Assembly: GCA_964478075.1 (NCBI GenBank)
Contig: CAYZGO010000032.1
Location: 1-29,418 of the forward strand
Direction: 5' to 3'
Origin: DAOUEX01 sp034430235
GTDB taxonomy: Bacteria; Chloroflexota; Anaerolineae; UBA2200
DNA length: 29,418 nt
Below, one piece after another: positions 24,325-29,418 of this stretch. The translations under genes were made by a program, and so were the position numbers. Within the stretch, counting starts at the first letter, position 1. Each line of letters starts with the position of its first letter. The notes beneath the pieces were generated by a model. The model was given only the letters and a program-made list of their open reading frames with translations, ran no database searches and was not told where the DNA came from.

Positions 24325-24518
24325 CAGAAATCACCTGGGACTATGACGAAGAAGCTGATGTCCTGTACCTCTCTATTGGAGAGCCTGGGCCGGCTGTGGG
24401 TATGGACATCGGCGAAGGGGTTATTCTACGGTATGACGAATCGCGTAGAGAAGTCGTGGGGCTTACCTTAATCGGGTTGCGGGCACGGCTGCTGAAGGGC
24501 CTAGCTGGCAACCATTGA
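24312..24518 (+). CDS. DUF2283 family protein
   Basis: The 68-residue protein starts at TTG 24312 and reads EITWDYDEEADVLYLSIGEPGPAVGMDIGEGVILRYD, then GLTLIGLRARL. The DYDEEADVLYLSIG segment is the DUF2283 signature. Members are small beta-rich proteins often found next to DUF4258-like genes and suspected to be antitoxins; that function is not settled. It overlaps the end of the upstream relic, consistent with an original two-gene unit. A rare TTG start and no obvious Shine-Dalgarno make the exact start uncertain. Confidence 0.78.
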   Translation: MEKPTEITWDYDEEADVLYLSIGEPGPAVGMDIGEGVILRYDESRREVVGLTLIGLRARLLKGLAGNH

Positions 24519-24531
24519 ACAGACTAATAAC

Positions 24532-24817
24532 ATGCTAAAACCTGCGCCACTCGCGGAATATCGCCTGACTGGGCACGCTCGGATTGAAATGGCGCGCCGC
24601 CAAATCACAGAGGCCGACGTTGCCCAAGTCCTGTCTGCGCCGCAGCAAATTGAACCCGCGCTCTGGCCGCAACGTGTATCAGTCTCGATTGGAGCTGGGT
24701 GACTCACCCAAAGCTTACCTGCTTCCAGTTTTTGTGGGCGTTGATCAGGAGCCGCCGGAGGTAGTTACTGTTTATCGCACTAGCAAGATTGAGAAGTACT
24801 GGAGGCCCGACCAATGA
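24532..24817 (+). pseudogene. DUF4258-like protein, frameshifted
   Basis: From ATG 24532 the frame reads YRLTGHARIEMARRQITEADVAQVL, SAPQQIEP, typical of DUF4258, and then runs into a stop at 24700-24702. The remainder continues in another frame as SGRNVYQSRLELGDSPKAYLLPVFV, PEVVTVYRTSKIEKYW to the TGA at 24815-24817. The switch falls between about 24655 and 24675, so a one-base change accounts for it. Joined, the product would have about 94 residues, normal for the family. The stop overlaps the ATG of a DUF2283 gene, the expected partner order. A sequencing error is possible, as the damage is a single indel. Confidence 0.75.
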
Positions 24818-25020
24818 AGCTGATTTATGACCGCGAGACCGATGCTTTGACACTTGTACTTGCCGATACGCCTGTCGCAGAAAGCGACGAGGATAAGCCT
24901 GGTGTGATTCTGGACTACGATGCGTTGGGCAATTTGGTATCACTGGAGATTCTCAATGCCTCGCGCCGCGTCACATTGCCAAACCACATCGAATACCAAG
25001 TCGCCCCAGCCGGCGGATAG
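24814..25020 (+). CDS. DUF2283 family protein (second copy)
   Basis: The 68-residue protein MKLIYDRETDALTLVLADTP, then ESDEDKPGVILDYDALGNLVSLEILNASRRV, shows the DUF2283 plan (Y-D-x-E-x-D-A-L, then G-V-x-L-D-Y-D-x-x-G). It starts inside the stop of the frameshifted DUF4258-like gene (ATGA at 24814-24817), so translation would be coupled. It is clearly different in sequence from the copy at 24312, so the two pairs are separate acquisitions rather than a recent tandem duplication. A role as antitoxin-like partner is inferred from context. gatC begins 25 bases downstream. Confidence 0.8.
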   Translation: MKLIYDRETDALTLVLADTPVAESDEDKPGVILDYDALGNLVSLEILNASRRVTLPNHIEYQVAPAGG

Positions 25021-25045
25021 CGTGTTGGAAGCAACAGAGGAAGCA

Positions 25046-25333
25046 ATGGCACTCACGCGTGAAGAAGTCGAGCATATCGCTGATTTGGCTAAACTAGGCC
25101 TGAGCGAAGAGGAAATCGAGACACTTCGTGAACACCTTTCAGCCATTCTGGAATACGCTGCCATCCTGGAACGCCTGGATACAGATGCCATCCCGCCCAC
25201 GGCTACTGTCCTACCTTTGCGCAATGTGATGCGCGCTGACAAACCGGCGTCTTCGCTTCCGCAGGCAGATGCTCTGGACAACGCCCCATCCACAGCGGAG
25301 GGTTACTTCCAGGTCAAGGCCATCCTGGAGTAG
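25046..25333 (+). CDS. gatC: Aspartyl/glutamyl-tRNA amidotransferase subunit C
   Basis: Subunit C stabilises the GatA-GatB complex, which amidates Glu-tRNA(Gln) and Asp-tRNA(Asn). From ATG 25046 the protein has 95 residues, the usual size. It starts LTREEVEHIADLAKLGLSEEEIETL and has the long helix ILEYAAILERLDTDAIPPTATV and the conserved LRNVMRADKPASSLPQADALDNAPSTAEGYFQVKAILE. GAGG (25037-25040) precedes the ATG; GTG 25022 in the same frame is a weaker choice. gatA follows 42 bases later. gatB is not in the window. Confidence 0.93.
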   Translation: MALTREEVEHIADLAKLGLSEEEIETLREHLSAILEYAAILERLDTDAIPPTATVLPLRNVMRADKPASSLPQADALDNAPSTAEGYFQVKAILE

Positions 25334-25375
25334 CTGGCGTACAGCAGATGGCAACCCAATAGACAAGGATAGGAT

Positions 25376-26923
25376 GTGAGACTGCACGAACTGACCATTC
25401 ATGGGGCGCTGGAGTTGCTGCGACGGCGCGACATTTCCGCCACGGAATTGACACAGGCGCTCCTGGATCGTATCGTGGATGTAGACAATGACATCAAAGC
25501 CTATCTCACCTTGACACCAGAGACTGCCCTGCAAGAGGCTCGCAAGGCAGATGAGCTTCGCGCAGCAGGCACCGACGGAGCGCTGTTGGGCATCCCCTTG
25601 GCGATCAAGGACAACATCTGCCTGGCAGGAGTGCCTACTACCTGTGGCTCACGCATCCTGGAGTCCTTTGTCCCGCCATACGACGCGACGGTGGTCACGC
25701 AGCTTCGCCATGCAGGCGCAGTATTTCTCGGCAAGACCAATTTGGACGAGTTCGCTATGGGCTCATCCACAGAGAACTCGGCCTTTTTCACGACACACAA
25801 TCCCTGGGACCTGACGCGAGTGCCTGGCGGTTCCAGCGGCGGTAGCGCAGCCGCTCTCATCGCTGATGAGGCATTGGGTGCATTCGGCTCAGACACAGGC
25901 GGCAGCGTACGCCAACCAGCTTCGCTCTGCAGCATAGCAGGTATGAAACCTACTTACGGGCGCGTATCCCGCTACGGCCTGGTTGCCTTTGCCTCGTCGC
26001 TCGATCAAATCGGGCCATTGGGAAAAGACGTCACTGACTGCGCGTTGCTGTTAAACGTGATTGCTCGCTATGATCCGCGGGATTCCACGTCGCTCGATGC
26101 GCCCGTGCCAGACTACACCACTGCTCTTCGCCCCGAGATTAAAGGGCTGCGCATAGGCGTGCCACGTGAGTACTTTGCCGCCGGCATACAGCCAGGAGTC
26201 GAAAAGGCCGTGCGCAACGCTATTCAGGTTCTGGCGGATCTTGGGGCCGACATTGCCGAGACTTCTCTACCACATACTGAATATGCTTTGCCGGCATACT
26301 ACTTGCTCGCGACCGCCGAGGCTTCGGCTAACCTGGCTCGCTACGATGGCATCAAGTACGGGTACTCAGCCACAGATGCCCCCGACATCTGGGAGGCCTA
26401 CCGCAGGACAAGGCAGCACGGCTTTGGCGCAGAAGTAAAGCGACGTATCATGTTGGGCACATACGCTCTTTCAGCGGGCTATTACGATGCTTACTATCTG
26501 AAAGCTCAGAAGGTTCGCACTTTGATCAAGCAGGATTTTGATCAGGCTTTTCAGCAGTTTGACGTACTGGTCGGCCCCACTTCGCCCACTGTGGCGTTCA
26601 GAATTGGAGAAAAGGTTGACGATCCGCTGCAGATGTATCTGTCGGATGTCTTCACACTGTCCCAGCCTTTGGCAGGTATCTGCGCGCTCTCGCTTCCCTG
26701 CGGCTTCGTCTCTAGCCCCGTCTGCCCTGTCTTGTCGCCAGGACAAGGTGTCGGCACAGCCGGGACAGGCAGAAAAGTCAGAGGCATGGCCAACGGATTG
26801 CCGGTAGGCCTACAAATCAGCGGACCAGCCTTGGGTGAGGAAATCGTGCTACGTGTGGCCTATGCCTACGAGCAGGCAACAGAGTGGCACACCCGAAAGC
26901 CCAAAATCAAGGAGGAGCATTAG
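25376..26923 (+). CDS. gatA: Aspartyl/glutamyl-tRNA amidotransferase subunit A, with an in-frame insertion
   Basis: Amidase-signature subunit that releases ammonia from glutamine for tRNA-dependent amidation. The Ser-cisSer-Lys triad is present: K78 (LAIKDN), S153 in PGGSSGGS and S177 in SDTGGSVRQP. Other motifs are GKTNLDEFAMGSSTE and GMKPTYGRVSRYG. The start is GTG 25376, with AAGGATAGGA just upstream, and matches the family N-terminus. The protein has 515 residues against about 485-490 normally. The surplus is mainly an insertion of about 25 residues (SSPVCPVLSPGQGVG, TAGTGRKVRG, near 446-470) between SLPCGFV and MANGLPVGLQ. It is encoded by a palindromic stretch, keeps the frame and lies on a loop away from the triad in sequence. 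A sugar nucleotidyltransferase follows. Confidence 0.94.
   Translation: MRLHELTIHGALELLRRRDISATELTQALLDRIVDVDNDIKAYLTLTPETALQEARKADELRAAGTDGALLGIPLAIKDNICLAGVPTTCGSRILESFVPPYDATVVTQLRHAGAVFLGKTNLDEFAMGSSTENSAFFTTHNPWDLTRVPGGSSGGSAAALIADEALGAFGSDTGGSVRQPASLCSIAGMKPTYGRVSRYGLVAFASSLDQIGPLGKDVTDCALLLNVIARYDPRDSTSLDAPVPDYTTALRPEIKGLRIGVPREYFAAGIQPGVEKAVRNAIQVLADLGADIAETSLPHTEYALPAYYLLATAEASANLARYDGIKYGYSATDAPDIWEAYRRTRQHGFGAEVKRRIMLGTYALSAGYYDAYYLKAQKVRTLIKQDFDQAFQQFDVLVGPTSPTVAFRIGEKVDDPLQMYLSDVFTLSQPLAGICALSLPCGFVSSPVCPVLSPGQGVGTAGTGRKVRGMANGLPVGLQISGPALGEEIVLRVAYAYEQATEWHTRKPKIKEEH
26711..26785 (+). repeat. Palindromic insertion inside gatA
   Basis: About 75 bases, divisible by three, interrupt a conserved stretch of gatA. 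Within them TCTGCCcTGT (26721-26730, one bulged base) pairs with ACAGGCAGA (26765-26773), and CTTGTC (26731-26736) pairs with GACAAG (26742-26747). The stretch thus folds into a two-tier hairpin, as small palindromic elements do when they insert in genes without breaking the frame. The exact edges are estimated from where family similarity stops. Confidence 0.55.
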
Positions 26924-26925
26924 AT

Positions 26926-27918
26926 ATGAAGGTCATCATACCTCTCGCAGGCTTTGGGACAAGACTGCGCCCGCATACGTATACCAAGCCCAAGCCACTG
27001 GTCTCCGTAGCTGGGAAGCCCGTGCTTGGCCACATCCTGGACAAGCTTAAGGGGTTGGATATAGAGGAGATCATTTTCATCGTCGGCTACCTCGGGGATC
27101 AGATACGCGACTATGTGACAGCCAACTATGACTTCCCTTCGCGTTACATCGAGCAAAAGGAATTGAAAGGCCAGGCTCACGCTATCCACCTGGCCAGGGA
27201 GCACGTTTCCGGGCCTGTGCTCATCATCTTCGTAGATACTATTTTCGAGACGGATCTCGGCGTTCTCGCGCAGGAACCTTCCGATGGCGTCATGTACGTC
27301 AAGGAAGTGGAGGATCCCCGACGATTCGGCGTCGTCATCACGGAAAACGGCTACGTTACCAAGCTGGTCGAGAAGCCTTCCACTCCAGTTTCTAACCTGG
27401 CTGTCATTGGCCTCTATTATGTCAAAGACTCCCAACTGATGCTGGAATGCATCGCGGAATTGATCAGAAAGGACATCAAGACCAAGGGAGAGTACTTCCT
27501 GGTAGATGCCTTTCAGTTGATGATCAACAGGGGCGCCAGACTGGTAGCGCGCACGGTGGAAGTCTGGGAGGACTGCGGCAAACCTGAAACTGTGCTGCAT
27601 ACGAATCGCTATTTATTGGAACACGGTGGCGCGCAGGAGATAGAGACAGAAAACTCGGTATTGATAGCGCCTGTATACGTAGAGAAAACCGCTGTGATCA
27701 AGGACTCTGTCGTCGGACCCTACGTCAGCGTGGCAGGGGGCGCGACGATAATCCGCTCCATTGTCAGGGACTCGATCATCAATGAGGGCGCGCACATTGA
27801 AGACGCCAGCCTGAGCCAGTCTTTGATAGGCAAAGATGCCCACGTCCGCGGCTCGTCCCAGCGGTTGAACGTGGGCGATTCCTCGCAAGTAGACCTGGCC
27901 GGCAATGAATACGAGTAA
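26926..27918 (+). CDS. Sugar-phosphate nucleotidyltransferase (RmlA/glucose-1-phosphate thymidylyltransferase type)
   Basis: The 330-residue enzyme would activate a sugar 1-phosphate with an NTP. It starts MKVIIPLAGFGTRLRPHTYTKPKPLVSVAGKPV, the classical nucleotide-binding signature GXGTRLRPxTxxxPKPL. It continues with IIFIVGYLGDQIRDYV, the metal/nucleotide loop IIFVDTIFETDLG (a D-T where many enzymes have G-D), FGVV, VEKPSTPVSNLAVIGLYY and KGEYFLVDAFQLMI. C-terminal left-handed beta-helix repeats follow from about residue 240 (VLIAPVYVEKTAVIKDSVVGPYVSVAGGATI). GGAGGAG (26911-26917) fixes ATG 26926, not the longer frame upstream. Substrate (glucose, and dTTP or UTP) is not certain. It could feed the glycan genes upstream, though they are 5 kb apart. 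Confidence 0.88.
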   Translation: MKVIIPLAGFGTRLRPHTYTKPKPLVSVAGKPVLGHILDKLKGLDIEEIIFIVGYLGDQIRDYVTANYDFPSRYIEQKELKGQAHAIHLAREHVSGPVLIIFVDTIFETDLGVLAQEPSDGVMYVKEVEDPRRFGVVITENGYVTKLVEKPSTPVSNLAVIGLYYVKDSQLMLECIAELIRKDIKTKGEYFLVDAFQLMINRGARLVARTVEVWEDCGKPETVLHTNRYLLEHGGAQEIETENSVLIAPVYVEKTAVIKDSVVGPYVSVAGGATIIRSIVRDSIINEGAHIEDASLSQSLIGKDAHVRGSSQRLNVGDSSQVDLAGNEYE

Positions 27919-28150
27919 CGACATATCCGTGGAGTGCTACTCTGGCTATTCCTACGCCCAGGAACCACGTGCTTTTGTCTTCAAGAACGAGCGACGAGTA
28001 GTGACAGCAGTGCGCAAAAGATGGCGTGAACCAGCAGGGCCCTGCTTTGAAGTACTCGCAGACAATGCTGCCATTTACGTGCTTGCCTATGATGAAGCAG
28101 CCGACCATTGGCATATATCTGCTGTTGGAGCGGATAAATTCGCCGTCTGA
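27905..28150 (+). CDS. Small conserved hypothetical protein, possibly DUF6504-like
   Basis: The 81-residue protein starts at ATG 27905, inside the last codons of the nucleotidyltransferase (14-base overlap), so translation is probably coupled. It has the pattern EPRAFVFKNERRVVTAVRKRWREP, CFEVLADNAAIYVLAYDEAADHWHIS: an RF/AF-x(n)-V...W core and a C-terminal D-x-x-x-x-W-x-I strand. Small proteins of this look (I think of DUF6504) are beta-sheet modules of unknown function. No transmembrane helix or known active site is seen. A terminator-like hairpin follows at 28155. Confidence 0.7.
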   Translation: MNTSNDISVECYSGYSYAQEPRAFVFKNERRVVTAVRKRWREPAGPCFEVLADNAAIYVLAYDEAADHWHISAVGADKFAV

Positions 28151-28154
28151 AGTC

Positions 28155-28180
28155 GACAAGCCCCTGCAGCGGCTTGTCTT
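28155..28180 (+). terminator. Likely terminator after the nucleotidyltransferase unit
   Basis: GACAAGCC (28155-28162) pairs perfectly with GGCTTGTC (28171-28178) around an 8-base loop, four bases after the stop codon at 28150. Only two Ts follow, so termination may be weak or factor-aided. It should close the gatC-gatA-nucleotidyltransferase transcript. Confidence 0.5.
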
Positions 28181-28194
28181 AGCACCTGAAATCC

Positions 28195-28386
28195 GGTGCC
28201 TGCCTGCACCTGTGTCGCCTCAGTCCTGTCGTCCCCGTTTACCTTGTCTCCCGTTTACGCCTCTGGCGTAAAGACCAGAGGTACGCGATAAGGCGTAGAC
28301 GGCGCCTTCCGTTTACGCCTCTGGCGCAAAGACCAGAGGTGGCGTAAAGACAAAGGTGAGACAGGGCAGGCACAGGTGAGGGCACC
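28195..28386. repeat. Palindromic repeat element sharing its core with 6011-6273
   Basis: The outer parts are imperfect inverted repeats: GGTGCC with CACCTGTG on the left (28195-28213), and CACAGGTG with GGCACC on the right (28371-28386). Inside are two copies of the palindromic core: 28251-28282, with 32 bases identical to copy A, and 28304-28356, with 52 of 53 bases identical to copy A in reverse orientation. No gene fits within. The remaining 28387-28489 shows a short tandem repeat of GCTCTAGCTA near 28424 and the ald ribosome binding site, but no promoter I would defend. Confidence 0.65.
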
Positions 28387-28489
28387 CTTTCATCTTGAGA
28401 CAGGGATTTCAATCCTTGGCTTGCTCTAGCTAGCTCTAGCCCTCAGCCACCATAAGATGACACAAAAAACTTGAGGAGGATGATCAAAG

Positions 28490-29418
28490 ATGATCGTTGG
28501 GATACTGAAAGAGATCAAGGACAATGAGTATCGGGTGTCTGTCACTCCCGGGGGGGTGCACCTGCTCGTGCAAGAGGGACACCGTGTGCTGGTGGAGCAG
28601 GGAGCGGGCGAAGGCAGCGGCTTCGCGGACGACGAATATGCGGAGGCAGGAGCTGAGATGCTCTCGGACGCCGCAGATGTGTGGCACAAGGCCGAAACAA
28701 TCATGAAAGTGAAGGAACCGCTGCCGCAGGAATATGGCTACCTGCGCGAGGACCTCATCGTGTACACGTACCTGCATCTGGCCGCAAATGAGGAACTGAC
28801 ACGAGAGTTGATGGCCCGCAAAGTAACGGGCATCGCTTACGAGACTGTAGAGTTGCCTGATGGCTCTCTGCCACTCCTCACTCCTATGAGCAAAGTGGCA
28901 GGCAAGATGGCCGTGCAGACTGCGGCGCATTATCTGGAGAAAATGAACGGAGGCCGTGGCAAGTTGCTTGGTGGCATACCGGGCGTCCTGCCTGCCGACG
29001 TAGTGATCATTGGCGGTGGCACCGTGGGAACCAATGCCGCACTCGTCGCTTTGGGCATGGGCGCCAATGTCCTGATTCTGGATATAAACTCCGAACGTCT
29101 TGGCTACCTGGCCGAGGTGCTGCACGGCAATCTGAACACCCTTGTTTCCAATCCTCTAAACATTGCAGAAGCTGTGCGACGGGCAGATGTAGTAATTGGA
29201 GCTGTGCTGGTCAAAGGCGCTAAAGCTCCATGCCTGGTCACTCGGGAGATGATAGCCGCGATGAAGCCAGGCAGCATAATAGTGGATGTGGCGGTTGATC
29301 AGGGCGGATGTGTGGAGACGACCCGCCCCACCTCTCACAGTCAGCCCACTTTCTTGGTCGATGGCGTCATGCATTACTGTGTGCCCAATATCCCTGGAGC
29401 GGTACCGCGTACATCAAC
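28490..29418 (+). CDS. ald: Alanine dehydrogenase (3' end beyond the window)
   Basis: NAD-dependent alanine dehydrogenase, interconverting L-alanine and pyruvate plus ammonia. About 309 of the usual 370 residues are visible. The N-terminus MIVGILKEIKDNEYRVSVTP has the conserved KE-x-x-x-x-E-x-RV segment (R15). The catalytic Lys lies in IMKVKEPLPQEY (K75 by family numbering) and the catalytic His in YTYLHLA (H96). The Rossmann loop VIIGGGTVGTNAALVALGMGA is complete, followed by GAVLVKGAKAPCLVTREM and VDVAVDQGGCVETTRPTSHS. GAGGAGG (28473-28479) precedes ATG 28490 by ten bases; the ATG at 28480 is in another frame that does not encode this protein. Confidence 0.95.
   Translation, partial: MIVGILKEIKDNEYRVSVTPGGVHLLVQEGHRVLVEQGAGEGSGFADDEYAEAGAEMLSDAADVWHKAETIMKVKEPLPQEYGYLREDLIVYTYLHLAANEELTRELMARKVTGIAYETVELPDGSLPLLTPMSKVAGKMAVQTAAHYLEKMNGGRGKLLGGIPGVLPADVVIIGGGTVGTNAALVALGMGANVLILDINSERLGYLAEVLHGNLNTLVSNPLNIAEAVRRADVVIGAVLVKGAKAPCLVTREMIAAMKPGSIIVDVAVDQGGCVETTRPTSHSQPTFLVDGVMHYCVPNIPGAVPRTS

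Noticed and set aside
28182..28420. CRISPR-like array among the repeats near 28.3 kb
   Set aside because: There are only two unequal copies, they are palindromic and lie back to back without unique spacers of even length, and no cas gene is present.
28480..28489. ATG at 28480 as ald start
   Set aside because: It is in a different frame; only ATG 28490 opens the alanine dehydrogenase sequence.

Overview
The window reads as a chromosomal segment of a deep-branching bacterium, most likely a member of the Chloroflexota (Anaerolineae-like). The grounds are gene content: recX behind a probable recA tail, rny-spoVS, holB-ricT, gatC-gatA, a rarA-type ATPase, no recognisable outer-membrane genes, and many small zinc-ribbon, HEAT and DUF2283 proteins. 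This placement is an inference from gene families, not from a marker-gene tree.

Left part (1-7805): housekeeping genes. The last codons of what is probably recA, a 450-base spacer with several hairpins and an intrinsic terminator, recX, ribonuclease Y, spoVS and a PHP phosphoesterase run rightward. ricT and holB face them. A 263-base MITE-like element with perfect 16-base inverted ends separates holB from rarA.

Middle (7806-22118): a cell-surface glycan region. Two large membrane proteins (7991-11147) lie between a decayed copy of the 3' end of lipA and the intact lipA, both pointing left. After lipA comes a polyprenyl-phosphate-type GT2, three GT4 glycosyltransferases and a pyruvyl-transferase-like enzyme, largely overlapping or tightly spaced. 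They are followed by a frameshifted sulfotransferase relic, a flippase-like membrane protein whose tail is built from IS5-type transposase DNA, and a GT39-like glycosyltransferase. Plausibly the soluble enzymes build a lipid-linked glycan on the cytoplasmic face, and the GT2 loads sugar onto a polyprenyl carrier that the membrane glycosyltransferases use on the outer face.

Right part (22368-29418): a HEAT-repeat protein and a membrane-anchored zinc-ribbon protein. Then comes a graveyard of three toxin-antitoxin-like modules, in which the toxin-like member is broken each time while the small partner stays open. gatC and gatA follow (gatA carries an in-frame palindromic insertion), then a sugar-phosphate nucleotidyltransferase with a small overlapping gene, a palindromic repeat element sharing its core with the element at 6011-6273, and the start of alanine dehydrogenase, cut by the window edge.

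The most noteworthy observations are the duplicated lipA end flanking two membrane genes, the toxin graveyard, the shared mobile palindrome, the in-frame insertion in gatA, the sulfotransferase pseudogene, and apparently leaderless promoters for holB and lipA.
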